64,000 nt of DNA from Megalobrama amblycephala (Eukaryota; Chordata; Actinopteri; Cypriniformes; Xenocyprididae): assembly GCF_018812025.1 (NCBI RefSeq), contig NC_063045.1, positions 21,038,656 through 21,102,655 on the forward strand. Reading direction: 5' to 3'. The position numbers and the translations under genes were made by a program. The stretch's first letter is position 1. The number at the start of each line of letters is the position of its first letter. The notes under the pieces are model-generated. The model was not told the DNA's origin and ran no database searches. It worked only from the letters and a program-made list of their open reading frames with translations. Below are positions 11,640 through 22,914 of this stretch, in pieces.

Positions 11640-12052
11640 TACAGTATGGTTTAAAATGCATGTTTTGCTGCAAATGTATCTGGATTAGTGTAGATGTAGC
11701 TATTAGCAGTCTTGCGCATGACAGTGCTCTGAAAATGAGCCGCTCAAGTTGAAAGCACCCTGTCGCTGGTTTGTGCTTTGTCCCTTCTTGGACCACTGTT
11801 GATAAATTCTCACCACTGCCGACCGGGAGCAACACACAAGCCGTGCCATTTCAGAGATACTCTGACCCAGTCGCCTTGCCATAACAATTTGGCCATTGTC
11901 AAAGTTGCTCAGATCTTTATTCCTGCCTTATTTCTCCTGCGTCCAGCATGTTGATTACGATCTACCCAGACCTTGATATGTGGCCTTGTTAGGAGATGGT
12001 CAATGATATTTGCTTTACCTGTGACTGGTCATAATATTTTGGCTCATCAGTG
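11640..12052 (-). mobile_element. Tc1-like transposon, 5' remnant
   Basis: Read on the minus strand, the element starts after a TA at 12053-12054 with the tip CACTGATGAGCCAAAATATT, which I recognise as the terminus of a Tc1-like family common in fish. It then runs into transposase coding sequence (separate entry). The left boundary is approximate because the other terminal repeat is missing. Confidence 0.7.
11745..11945 (-). pseudogene. Tc1-like transposase N-terminal fragment
   Basis: The minus-strand translation reads [19 protein letters not shown], then [20 protein letters not shown] and QQWSKKG. This is the paired-like helix-turn-helix that binds the transposon ends at the N-terminus of Tc1/mariner transposases. 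A stop codon stands where the initiator region should be (before GRNKDLS), and no catalytic domain follows, so the gene is dead. The fragment at 59640-59965 looks like the next part of the same family's protein. Complete family members are about 340 residues; this piece covers about 65. Confidence 0.8.
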
Positions 12053-12330
12053 TATTTTTAATGGTCATATCAGGTAGAAAAGGTTTAAGGTAACAGCAGC
12101 ACAAATTCACTTTTTACAATGGAGATAGATGAAATGGTCCATAAAACTAATTTGCTGCCACGTTATGAATAATGTCCCTCTCGAAAATTCTTCCCTTATT
12201 GAGGGAAAAAAAGAATTCCAAAGCTAACTATTCTCTATAAATGCAACAAATATATTTTTAGAAAATGTAAAATGCAATTGAATTTGATTTTATCAGCAAT
12301 AAACTTTAGTTGTGCTAAGTCTACAATTAA

Positions 12331-12859
12331 AGGATTTGTTTACTTTAAAACTAAAATTTCCTGATAATTTACTCACTGCCCTCCTCAGGTCAAAATTTGA
12401 ACTAAATTGTCATATACAATATGCTAGTGCAAGTATATAACAATTAGTTCAAACTTTGGCCTGTGGAGGGCAGTAATACAATTAGCAGTGTCTACACTGC
12501 TGGAATTCTAATACAGAAGAAGAAGAAGAGAGCTAGTTCAAGATGAGCATTTATGGTTAAAACGTATATAATTTAAAAAAAAAAATTTTAGAAAATGAGC
12601 GATGGTTTCTCTAGATAAGACCCTTATTCCTTGTCTGGGATTGCGTAGAATGCTTTGAAGCTGCAATGAAACTGTAATTTTGACCTTCAACCATTTGGAG
12701 GCCATTGAAGTCCACTATAAGGAGAAAAATCCTGGAATGTTTTCATCAAAAACCTTAATTTCTTTTCGACTGAAGAAAGAAAGAAAGACATGAACATCTT
12801 GGATAACATAGGGGTGAGTAAATTATCAGGAAATTTTAATTTGAAAGTGAACTAATCCT
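12331..12859. mobile_element. TTAA-flanked MITE, AGGATTAGTTCAC family
   Basis: The left tip is TTAA|AGGATTTGTTTACTTT and the right tip is AAAGTGAACTAATCCT|TTAA. Behind the tips both arms contain matching segments (AAATTTCCTGATAATTTACTC on the left is the complement of the right arm), so the whole can fold on itself. Length is 529 bp, non-coding. A GAA-rich run lies at 12517-12531. Confidence 0.8.
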
Positions 12860-12923
12860 TTAAATTCAAAGTAGGATGCGCATATCCGAACATCACTTTA
12901 AATAGGTGCTTGATCAAAAGAAA

Positions 12924-13146
12924 ACTTAGCTGAAATGCAAAAGAACCAGCACGCTGCTATTTATGCTCCAAAGAAGTTTAGGAAATTGCAATGTTTTCAT
13001 ATTCATCACATTGATATAAAAGTTCTTGCTATTTGTTGATTTCTTTGCCTGATGAAGACCACTTGTGGTTGAAATGTTGCAATTTATTAAACTTCTTTGC
13101 TGGCAGAAATGGCAGTGTGCCTATTCTTTTGCATTTCAGCCAAGTC
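12924..13146. mobile_element. Short hairpin element
   Basis: ACTTAGCTGAAATGCAAAAG at the left pairs with its near-perfect complement at the right (CTTTTGCATTTCAGCCAAGT), and the similarity extends about 70 bases inward on both arms. The middle reads GATGAAGACCACTTGTGG. It is a foldback MITE or a palindromic repeat. No coding sequence. Confidence 0.6.
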
Positions 13147-13714
13147 TACAATTACCTTTGCAAAAAGTTGTGATGCTGGTTTGCAAACGTCCATGAACAA
13201 TAATCTTCGAAAATGTTGAGGTACTGTACACTTCACACTGACCTCATTTTTTCCCAGTACATAATGCAAATGCTTATCTATTCATTGCTTATCTACCACA
13301 AGTTTGTGAGCGTACGTTTGTACGTAAGCATCTTCAGCGGACACAAAACATCATGACATCTGACACAAACTTGTCATCAGCAGAGACCTCCAACATGTTG
13401 AGCGTTTCATATTCCACTCGGTCTGAGCTGTTGTGACCGGACCTCACTCGTCCTTTGTTTACTCTTTCCCAGCATTTGCGCTTTCAACATCAAGAGCAGA
13501 GATGAAAGAAGACGCTCAGACTTTAGCATGCAAATTGGAGCACGGGCAGCATGGGAAGTGTCGCATCACATATAGCCGTTGGTTTGATGTGGTAACAAGC
13601 ACAAGAAAGAGCTGATGCCACAAGACCTACTGCAAACCAAATACAAGGCCTCAATACAATGTTACTCAGCTAGACCAGTTTTGACATTGTGTGGGTTAGG
13701 GTTATGCAATGATT

Positions 13715-13720
<6 letters not shown>
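13147..13720. other. Unique DNA
   Basis: No gene recognised. It holds a small palindromic stretch GTACGTTTGTACGTAAG at about 13313-13329. Confidence 0.35.

Positions 13721-13773
<53 letters not shown>
13721..13773. repeat. (TA)n dinucleotide repeat
   Basis: About 26 uninterrupted TA units. Frames on both strands read through it as repeating Tyr-Ile, which explains two apparent open frames here. Confidence 0.95.
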
Positions 13774-13775
<2 letters not shown>

Positions 13776-15002
13776 TTAAAATTAAACCACATTCCTTTAA
13801 AACAACCAAATACATTTTGCCTAAAATCCATTTCCCCCCATTTTGTATATATCCCCAGTTATTTATATATATATATGAAGAGGAATATGATTTGAACAAG
13901 GTCAGGCAGCTCAACTTTTCACAATTTCTTGATATCATCAGTCAAAAGCCATACAAGAGAGAGCTTTTTAATTTAAAAATATTTAATATAATTATTAAAT
14001 GTGGAAACCTTTTCACTTTCAACATATTTTTGAGTAGATAACATTGATTTTTAATTGAATAAATGTTATCAAACCAAAGGTTGTATTATTAATATCAAAC
14101 ATACTGTACTTGTACTCCACCATTTTATTCAATAAGCGCAAAATTCTGACAGGCCTGCTGCGGCTTGAATCTAAAAGTAGATCTTGATGCAGATTAGTAG
14201 CGGCCCTCAAAGTAAAAAATTAATCAAATTCCAATGACTTTGAAGTTCAGGATCACTGTGGAATTCTCTAGAAACTAAATTAGGAGCCTGAAGAAAAAAT
14301 CCATGCGATTTTCCATCCTGTTTGCTTGGAGGAGGGTTTTCACACTCCTATTTTGCCTGAACCCAGAGCAGTCGGGTCTTTAATAACTTAATCGGGAAAA
14401 TACCTCCTATGGAGCGCATCCTCACGTATTTCTCAAGTTAGATAAGCTAGATCGTCAGGGAGCAAAGTGAGAAAGAGGAGCCAGCTGCATTTTGTGGAAT
14501 GGACCTCAAACCAAGCTTTGAGAGAGATTAGCTGTTATTTCCATTAGGTTTTCCTCGTCTAGCTTAATGAGCTTCCTCATAGAATACCAGCTTCCAGGGA
14601 GCTGTTGTATTGTGTGACAGTGTGTACAGTTTATACTAAGCACTAATGGAGCATTGCAAAGTACTGCCGTATAAGGACCTCATAAAGCATCTCATGAGGC
14701 AGGTTCATTTGGGACCGGAATGTTATTAGGACTAAACAGTTGCTCATCTAAAGTCACAAACACCCAAAGCAATGCGAGAGCTATTAAAAGCAGATTCAGA
14801 AGTATTTAGCCTGTAGTACATATTGTACTTGTTCTGTGCTTTTTTGAGTCCCTTTATAGGTTCGTTAATGCTTTCCAATGTTAAAATAAGTGACTTGGCT
14901 CAGAAAAGAAATGTTGTGTAAATCTTATATTGTGCGCAAGTTTAAGCGGCCATAATTACTCCACAAAAAAACAAAACAAAAAAAACCCCATTCAACTCTA
15001 GA
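13774..15002. other. Unique DNA, possible conserved non-coding segment
   Basis: The first 450 bases are AT-rich. About 14220-14800 is more balanced and unique, with homeodomain-type ATTA cores and CAGCTG/CAGCTTCC motifs but no frame or repeat structure. It is a candidate for cross-species alignment; nothing more can be said from sequence alone. Confidence 0.3.
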
Positions 15003-15392
15003 TGGTGCACGCTGATTGGTCCTTTACATCATTACCGCATGGCACAAGATGATCAGCCTCTGCTGACCCTGCAGCCAATGAGATTGCTTGTTCAACATTT
15101 AAATAGTCTGCTTCAGTGTTTGCTGTAAGCTAGTCCTGCAGCGCGCTATCATAGTTCCTCTGAAACCCTCCACCTCCCCAGCTCCACCTGCCTAGATCTG
15201 CAACAGGATTTATGTATGTCTATTTATGCAGCAGCAGCATATCTTACATGCTCACAGCAGCGTGTCTCTGTATTAGCAATAGCAAGTCCATACTTGCTCT
15301 AGATCTGCTACTCATGCTGCTGCTGCTTCAATCCGTCAAGACCAAATACATTAACATCGCCATATTCAATTACATGTTAAAACTACTCCAAG
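15003..15392 (+). repeat. Dispersed repeat R1, plus copy
   Basis: About 390 bases here match 21755-22152 in inverted orientation, including AACAGGATTTATGTATGTCT, a GCAGCAGCAGCATATCTTAC block and CCAAATACATTAA. Divergence is moderate. The family is not recognised, and no terminal repeats or duplications were found. Confidence 0.7.
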
Positions 15393-15453
15393 AGTTGTCT
15401 TGATTGAAATACATATTTTTGAATAACGTATATATAATAAATTACATCATTAT

Positions 15454-16472
15454 CCCCGGTTTCACAAACAAGGCTTATAGGGATAGTTCACCCAAAAATG
15501 AAAATTTGATGTTTATCTGCTTACCCCCAGGGCATCCAAGATGTAGATGACTTTTTTTCTTCAGTCGAACGCAAATTATGATTTTTAACTGCAACCGCTG
15601 CCGTCTGTCAGTCAAATAATAGCAGTGATTGGGAACTTGAACAATAAGAGTCGAAAAAACTTCCATAGACAAATCCAAATTAAACCCTGCGGCTCGTGAC
15701 GGCACATTGATGTCCTAAGACACGAAACGATCGGTTTGTGCGAGAAACCGCACAGTATTTATATCATTTTTTACCTCTAATACACCACTATGTCCAACTT
15801 CGTTCAGCTTCCGGCTAGTGAGGTCTGATCGCGCTCTGACAACGGAAGAGATGTCTCGCACTCATTGAAGTATATGGGCGAGACATCACTTCCGACTTCA
15901 GAACGCGTTTTTTGACCTCACTAACAGGAAGCTGAACGAAGTTGGACATAGTGGTGTATTAGAGGTAAAAATTATATAAATAACGTTCGGTTTCTCGCAC
16001 AAACCGATCGTTTCGTGTCTTAGGACATTAATGTGTCGTCACGAGCCGCAGGTTTTAATTTTGATTTGTCTAAGCAACTTTTATTTACTGTTATAGTTGA
16101 AGTTCCCATCTACTGCTATTATTTGACTGACAGACGGCAGCGGTTGCAGTTAAAAATCATAATTTGCGTTCGACTGAAGAAAAAAAGTCACCTACATCTT
16201 GGATGCACTGGGGGTAAGCAGATAAACATCAAATTTTCATTTTTGGGTGAACTATCCCTTTAAGCTAGTCCCAGACTAAAATGCATGTTTGAGCTGTTTT
16301 AACTGAAAGCAACTTCCACTATCTTAAAATATATGTCAGTGCCATTGTTTTGTCTCAAGATGAGCACAGTAATGTATTTATCTAGTGTACATTTATAAAA
16401 GCTACTTAAATATCCTAATTGAACTAAGGTCTAATCCTGGCTTAGGCTAAGCCTTGTCTGTGAAACTGGGCC
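15454..16472. mobile_element. MITE with CCCGGTTTCACA ends, split by a hairpin MITE
   Basis: The left piece CCCCGGTTTCACAAACAAGG and right piece CTTGTCTGTGAAACTGGG are terminal inverted repeats of one element of about 235 bp. It was interrupted at its own TTAA (AAGGCTTAAGCTAGTCCC when the insertion is removed) by the element at 15479-16259. Confidence 0.7.
15479..16259. mobile_element. Long-hairpin TTAA MITE (AGGGATAGTTCACCC family)
   Basis: The left tip AGGGATAGTTCACCCAAAAA and the right tip, its complement ending CTATCCCT, bound a 781-bp element that is an almost continuous inverted repeat about a centre near 15870. The arms match over more than 350 bp. The right flank is TTAA and the left is TTAT, one change from TTAA. 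It has no coding capacity: mirrored frames in both arms give the same protein, which shows the palindrome. It sits inside an older MITE. Confidence 0.9.
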
Positions 16473-18424
16473 AATACGTACTATAGATAATATTATCTTA
16501 ATAAAAAATTTTATATTTAATAATAAACTTACAAATTATATTATTTTGTGTAATAGTATAGGGCTATAAATTCTACTTAACGACTCTACATGTAATTTTT
16601 ACTGTAAAAAATACAGCATTACAGTAAAATATTGTTAAAGCTTTTTTAGTGTATAGTTTCACTTTATAATTTATGGTAAATACAGTACAATAAAGAATGT
16701 TCCCTGAAGTCTCTGCATGACAACACAATTTTCATCTGATATCACAGTGAAATCTTGAAAACAACAGCTGCCAGTTTACTAACCATTAATTTAAGTGAGC
16801 GTTTTATAATGTATGACTGCCAAGAAAGTTTTTATTTATTTATTTATCGAATTCGTTTTTGTTTTTTGTTTCTTTGTGTCATGTGAGTCGGAGTAAAGCA
16901 TGTTTGGCATGCTGATGTATTGGCCTCCTCTGGGAACAGACACACAAAATCCTGTTTCACGCAGTTCTTCAGAATTCCCTTAGTGGAATTGCTTTGCATT
17001 TTAAAAATACAATTAGTTATTCCTGTTTGGCACGAACAGGAGACATTTAAATAGCCACACTCAGCCTTTGGCGGGAGCATACAGCGGGTGGGATCCATTC
17101 TCTCCACATGTTCCGATGCACGTCCCCAGGGTACACCTACTGTATATGGTCCTTTTTTCTGGCTCATATCATTTTGGTCATTGCTGTGTAAATTGTGCAT
17201 ATAGTATGCCACATAAACATTGGCTTTAAGCCTTGTTCCAGTCTGAGGTAGTCAAAGGGCTCTTTGTCGCTAGGACTATCGCTAGGACTAGTGGTGCGCT
17301 ATAAACCCAGCTGTTGGGCACTCTGAAGTCCAGTTAAAAGCACATTGTAATACCTGCTTGCGGCATTGACCCCTGCTGCACCCTTGCCACGTGCAATCTA
17401 CAAAGAAATAACACACCAAGCATGCAGGCAACACAGCTATTAGCTCTTTTTCATCTCACTAAGTGTTTTTCTGGCAAACTGAGTTTATTTTTTAATTTTT
17501 TAATTTTTATTTAGCTTGCTATGTTGAATGAAATAAAATGAAATAAACTCCATGGCCTAAATTTGGGTTTATTGATTTAGCAATTACCTTCTGTACATCT
17601 TCTCAAAACCACAAGGATTATCACAACAAAAAGAGGGAAACCACAGCCATGCTTATGGGTTCACATGCTTCATTACTTCCCATCAGCACGTTATCATCAC
17701 TTTATAAACATGGCGAATTAATCGACTGGGAAGATAATGATATCAGTAATGATAAAACATCATTTGTGTCTGTTTTTGTATTATTTAATTATTTATACCT
17801 TTTTATTGTATTTACATTTATGTACATACAGTAATTTATGTCTCATATAACACATAACATGCCAAGACACTTTAAGCAATTAGCTATGAGAAACAATGCT
17901 GTGAATAACTAAGGTCTAAAACTAGTTAAATAGGTATATAAAACTATAGGCCACACACACACACAAATAAGGTCTTAATATCTTTTGATAAAAGATGCCT
18001 TTCCCTTAGTGTAGTTTCATTTCCATGGCAATAAAACACTGTTTGCCTTCGCCATTTGCCAGGTAATCTGGGACACTGCCCAAGCAACATAGCACATTTA
18101 CCAGCTGTGTTCTGTGTGGAAACTGCTAAAACAATACTGCTAAAATCCACATAATGCTTCTTGCTTTGGTCGCATGAGCATGCACGAGGAACGGAAATTC
18201 CTGTTCAAAGCGTTGTAATCACTTCACAGCAGCTCCACGTCGGGTTTTCAATCTTCCGCTCACCGGGGAGAGAAATCCCGCCCTGACTACACTCCATTTG
18301 TACTGTTACCGATTTATGTAAAGTTATTTTGATGTGTTTTCTACAGAAAATGAATGGCTGAAAACAAGGTATATTAAGTGGAATTAGATTTGTGCAATTT
18401 TCGAGCAGTTGCGAGGGCAACACA
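16473..18424. other. Unique DNA
   Basis: The stretch is AT-rich at first (16480-16660) and then mixed. A 122-codon minus-strand frame at 16844-17212 with nine Cys residues matches no domain I know. A duplicated TCGCTAGGACTA lies at about 17267-17289, and a short (CA)n at 17952-17964. No repeat family recognised. Confidence 0.35.
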
Positions 18425-18428
18425 TTAA

Positions 18429-19291
18429 AGGGTTAGTTCACCCAAAAATAAAAATTATGTCATAATTGCTCACCCCCATGTCGTTCTACACCTGTAAGAC
18501 CTTCGTTCATCTTCAGAACACAAATTAAGATATTTTTGATAAAATCCGAATGCTCAGTGAGGCCTGCATCGCCAGCAATAACACTCCCTTTTTCAATGCC
18601 CAGAAAGCTACTAAAAACATATTTAAAACAGTTCATGTGACTACAGTGGTTCAAGCTTAATATTATAAAGCGACGAGAATACTTTTTGTGTGACAAAAGT
18701 AACAAAATAGCGACTTTATTTAACAATACCTTGGATGGGCGATTTCAAAACACTGCTTCATGAAGCTTCGAAGCGTTACGAATCATTTGTTTCAATTCAG
18801 TGGTTCAGAGTGCGTATCAAACTACAAAAGTCACGTAAACTATTGAAGTTTCAAAACACTTATGATGTAATTAAGCCTCGTTCACTGAAATCATGTGATT
18901 TTGGTGCTCTGAACTGATTTGAAACAAAAGATTCATAAATCTTTGAAGCTTTATGAAGCAGTGTTTTGAAATCGCCCATCACTAGATATTGTGGAATAAA
19001 GTCGCTATTTTGTAATTTTTGGTGCACAAAAAGTATTTTAGTCTCTTTATAATATTAAGCTTGAACCACTGTAGTCACATGAACTGTTTTAAATATGTTT
19101 TTAGTAGCTTTCTGGGCATTGAAAAAGGGAGTGTTATTGAGTGTTATTGATGCAGACCTCACTGAGACATCAGATTTTATCAAAAATATCTTAATTTGTG
19201 TTCCGAAGATGAACGAAGGTCTTACAGGTGTGGAACAACATGAGGGTGAGTAATAAATGACATTATTTTGATTTTTGAGTGAACTAATCCT
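18429..19291. mobile_element. Long-hairpin TTAA MITE (AGGGTTAGTTCACCC family)
   Basis: The tips are TTAA|AGGGTTAGTTCACCC and AGTGAACTAATCCT|TTAA. The arms are inverted copies over most of the length, for example AAGCGACGAGAATAC on the left and its counterpart near 19040 on the right. A duplicated GAGTGTTATT occurs near 19131-19150. The element is 863 bp and non-coding. Related copies are at 38928 (whole), 59145 (left half) and 33515 (right half). Confidence 0.85.
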
Positions 19292-19355
19292 TTAATGAAT
19301 GTTCTAAATTGAACAGTTTCCATGTGAATAGACTGTTATAAATACACTGTGTTTA

Positions 19356-20001
19356 AGGATGTATTTACACGACAACAATGTAAAAAACAGAAAAGATTTT
19401 TCTTTATTTGTATAGATGACAACACTGTCAAAACAATCCTCATTCACACGGATCCGCAAAAACAATTAAAAACGATGTATTATGCTGCTTGGCCAGTAGT
19501 TGGCGATGTCACTTTGTAAAGAAAGGTGCGAACCAATAGAAGATCAGCATGACCTCTTGGCTGAATTAAAAGAATGTTATATTTGCAGTAAAGTCAAGTA
19601 GGTTGTATATTTTTACGTTTTGAATGTATTATATGTTCAATTCATGTTAGGAATAAAAAAAAGATGCAGTAGACAGTAACTTCATATCTCGACCGTTGCA
19701 GCATCCGATGAAATTTCGCACGTTCAAAGTCTAGTGAGACTGCGCACATATGCAATCTTTTACAGAGCACTCGCGCCAAATGCGCATGCCTATAGACTAA
19801 ACACGTAATACGCATGTGCATGCCATCACCGTTTTCACAGATCCAGATTTTTGTAGTTTACACGGAGATGATAACGGTATCGTTTTCAAAAGTTTGCATT
19901 TTCAGGCCCCCAAAACACCGTTGTCATGTAAATGAACGGCCAAAAACCATAAAAAGTTTTCCGTTTTTAGTTGAAAATGGTGTTGTGTGAACAGCCCCTA
20001 A
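19356..20001. mobile_element. hAT-like MITE, GTTTACACGACAAC type
   Basis: The left region GTATTTACACGACAACAATG and the right region, read inverted as GGCTGTTCACACAACACC, are imperfect terminal repeats of a type common in fish hAT-derived MITEs. A second internal repeat, TTTACATGACAACGG, lies near the right end. No transposase. Boundaries are approximate and no 8-bp duplication was confirmed. Confidence 0.5.
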
Positions 20002-20397
20002 CACAATTCTTGCTGATGTGTTTATTTGGTGTGGAAGCGTTCTTGATCTTGGAGAGAGAGATAACACAGATAATCCATCTTTCCTTTAGGCAAAATCACG
20101 CAACTGCACATACTCTGCTTGGTGATAAGTTTTGTTGGAGAGATTGTCGTGAGTGACAGATCATTTAACACCTCCATGCTGTATTCTTAGACGTTCCCTG
20201 AGCGGCAGTGTCACTAATATAGAGACTAATAACGGATACCCTGTATCAGTCTGTCTCCCAACCGTTTTTCTCTGATGTAGCCTACCTCCACAGCTTTAAG
20301 TACCAATTATTGACAACAAACCATAAATGTGTTCCTTTTAACTGGTATTATACTGCACATAATTAAATATCACTTTAAAAAATATTATTTATAAATT

Positions 20398-20545
20398 AAT
20401 ATTAAATTGATGTAAAATAGATTTATATTTGTTAGTGCAAAATGAAATTACAAAAATCATTTTTTTTCTCTCTGTAGAATAACAAAGAAAACAAAAATAA
20501 TTGTAGCTAAGACCAGGAACTTGCATTAATAAAGATAAATAGGGT
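20398..20545 (+). repeat. Dispersed repeat R2, first copy
   Basis: About 130 bases, including AAGACCAGGAACTTGCATTA, match 22900-22914 plus 23404-23505 in the same orientation with small indels. Family unknown. Confidence 0.55.
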
Positions 20546-20572
20546 CAATTTAAATTTGATTTTGACTAAAGG

Positions 20573-21750
20573 CCTGTTCACACCATGAACGATAACTAGC
20601 CTATATTAGCGTCAACATTAACAGGTGTTTCTGTTTATTGTTGTCTGATGCTTTAAAGGTGCCCTAGAACGTTCTTCCACAAGATGTAATATAAGTCTAA
20701 GGTGTCCCCTGAATGTGTCTGTGAAGTTTCAGCTCAAAATACCCCATAGATTTTTTTTAATTAATTTTTTTAACTGCCAATTTTGGGGCATCATTAACTA
20801 TGCACCGATTCAGCGTGCGGCCCCTTTAAATCTCATGCTCCTTGCCCCCGAGCTCTCGACTATAAAACAGTGCATAAACAAAGTTCACACAGCTAATATA
20901 ACCCTCAAATGGATCTTTACAAAATGTTCGTCATGCATGCTTCGGATCATGTGAGTATAGTATTTATTTGGATGTTTACATTTGATTCTGAATGAATTTG
21001 AGGCTGTGCTCTGTGGCTAACGGCTAATGCTAAACTGTTGGAGAGATTTATAAAGAATGAAGTTGTGTTTATGAATTATACAGACTGCAAGTGTTTAAAA
21101 ATGAAAATAGCGACGGCTCTCTTGTCTCCGTGAATACAGTAATAAACGATGGTAACTTTAACCACATTTAACAGTACATTAGCAACATGCTAACGAAACA
21201 TTTAGAAAGACAATTTACAAATATCACTAAAAATATCATGTTATCATGGATCATGTCAGTTATTATTGCTCCATCTGCCATTTTTCATAGATGTCCTTGC
21301 TTGCTTGCCTGCATAAAGTCTGTTGATTCAGCTGTGCACAGATCCAGACATTAATACTGGCTTGTTTAATGCCTTGAACATGAGCTGGCATATGCAAATA
21401 TTGGGGGCGTACATATTAATGATCCCGACTGTTACGTAACAGTCGGTGTTATGTTGAGATTCGCCTGTTCTTCGGAGGTCTTTTAAACAAATGAGATTTA
21501 CATAAGAAGGAGGAAACAATGGAGTTTGAGACTCACTGTATGTCATTTCCATGTACTGAACTCTTGTTATTCAACTATGCAAAGGTAAATTCAATTTTCC
21601 ATTCGATGGCACCTTTAAATGCTCAATGTTTTATCGTTTATCATTTGGGAAAATTCGTTCTGATATCATTCCTGTGTGCCGTTATCATTATAGCAGTGTT
21701 GTTGACTTCCCTCTTCTCAGTTAGAATGATTATTGGTTCAAAATGCTTGA
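20573..21750. mobile_element. hAT-like MITE split by family A copy 4
   Basis: The left piece AAGGCCTGTTCACACCATGA with CGATAACTAGC and the right piece GCCGTTATCATTATAGC with GATTATTGGTT look like halves of a fish MITE whose ends begin with GTTCACACC. They are separated exactly by the TTAA-bounded insertion at 20657-21614. Outer limits are approximate. Confidence 0.45.
20657..21614 (-). mobile_element. TTAA MITE, copy 4 (family A), inverted
   Basis: The ends are TTAA|AGGTGCCCTAGAACG and CGATGGCACCT|TTAA. The interior matches copy 1 in reverse, with the TTACGTAA palindrome intact at 21425-21446 and the octamer-like site just left of it. Confidence 0.9.
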
Positions 21751-21754
21751 AATA

Positions 21755-22152
21755 GTTTTAGCATGTTATTGAATATGGTAATATTAATGTATTTGGCAGG
21801 CTAGATTTACTACACCGTTGATGTTGATTATTGCTACTGCAAAGCAAGTATGAACTTGCTACTGCTAACAGATACACAGACATGCTGCTGTGAGCATGTA
21901 AGATATGCTGCTGCTGCAGTATAAATAGACATACATAAATCCTGTTGCAGATCTAGGCAGGTGGAGCTGGGGTAGTGGAGGGTTTCAGAGGAACTCTGAT
22001 AGCACGCTGCAGGACTAGCTTACAGCAAACTCTGAACCAGACTATTTAAATGTTGAGCAAGCAATCCCATTGGCTGCAGCATCAGCAGAGGCCAGTCAGC
22101 CATGCGGTAATGATTTGATTGCATGTAAAGGACCTATTAGACTGCACCATAG
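21755..22152 (-). repeat. Dispersed repeat R1, minus copy
   Basis: This is the inverted partner of 15003-15392, with matching order of landmarks across its whole length. Confidence 0.7.
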
Positions 22153-22189
22153 TTTCATGACTGAACTGAATAGATGTGAATGGCCTTAA

Positions 22190-22892
22190 AGGGATAGTTC
22201 ACACAAAAATGAAAATCCCATGATTTACTCACCCTCAAGCCATCCTAAGTGTATATGACTATCTTCTTTCAGACGAACACAATCGAAGATATATTTAGAA
22301 ATATCCTTAGTCCTCCAAGCTTTATAATAGTTGTAAAGGGGGGCCACATTTTGAATCCAAAAAATCCATCCATCCATCCATCCATCCATCCATCCATCCA
22401 TCCATCCATCATTAAAGTAATCCATACGGCTCCAGGGGGTTAATTAAAGTCCTTCTGAAGCAAAAAATTATTTAAAACTTTATTAACTATAATAACTAGC
22501 TTCCTGCAGATGTCTGAACTTAGGCTACTCCTACATCCTGCGTCATACATAACATCAGGCGTTACTCGTTTGGCGCAAGTCCACCTGCGCAGTATGCTTA
22601 AGATGGTCCACTGGAAGCTGGTTATTTGAATTTATAAAGTTTTAGATATGGATATTTTTCTTACAAAAATGCATCACGTTGCTTCAAAAGGCCTTTATTA
22701 ACCCTCTGGAGCCACATGGATTATTTTTTATAATGGATGGATGAATTTTTTGGGCTTCAAAATCCCCCATTATAAAGCTTGGAAGAGCCAGGATATTTTT
22801 AAATACATCTCTGTCTTTATCTGAAAGAAGATAGTCATATACACCTAGGATGGCTTGAGGGTGAGTAAATCATTTTTGGGTGAACTATTCCT
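22190..22892. mobile_element. Hairpin TTAA MITE with (TCCA)n arm
   Basis: The left tip is TTAA|AGGGATAGTTCACAC and the right tip is GGGTGAACTATTCCT|TTAG, a TTAA with one change. The outer arms are complements (CTCACCCTCAAGCCATCCTA against TAGGATGGCTTGAGGGTGAG). The left arm carries an expanded tetranucleotide repeat that is only a few units long in the right arm. Confidence 0.85.
22365..22411. repeat. (TCCA)n tetranucleotide repeat
   Basis: About eleven TCCA units in the left arm of the hairpin MITE. The matching right arm near 22732-22745 has only about three GGAT units, so the expansion came after the arms formed. Confidence 0.95.
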
Positions 22893-22914
22893 TTAGGTCA
22901 AAATTAAACTAATG

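Noticed and set aside
13702..14041. Open frames on both strands at the (TA)n tract
   Set aside because: They consist largely of Tyr-Ile repeats from the dinucleotide array and have no domain.
15475..16263. Two similar 76-codon frames on opposite strands
   Set aside because: They are mirror images from the arms of a palindromic MITE, not a gene pair.
16844..17212. Cys-rich 122-codon minus frame
   Set aside because: Nine Cys residues but no spacing pattern I know, no signal peptide and no splice context; kept only as a note.
22225..22443. Frames with DGWM or HPSI repeats
   Set aside because: They are the TCCA tetranucleotide repeat in a hairpin MITE.
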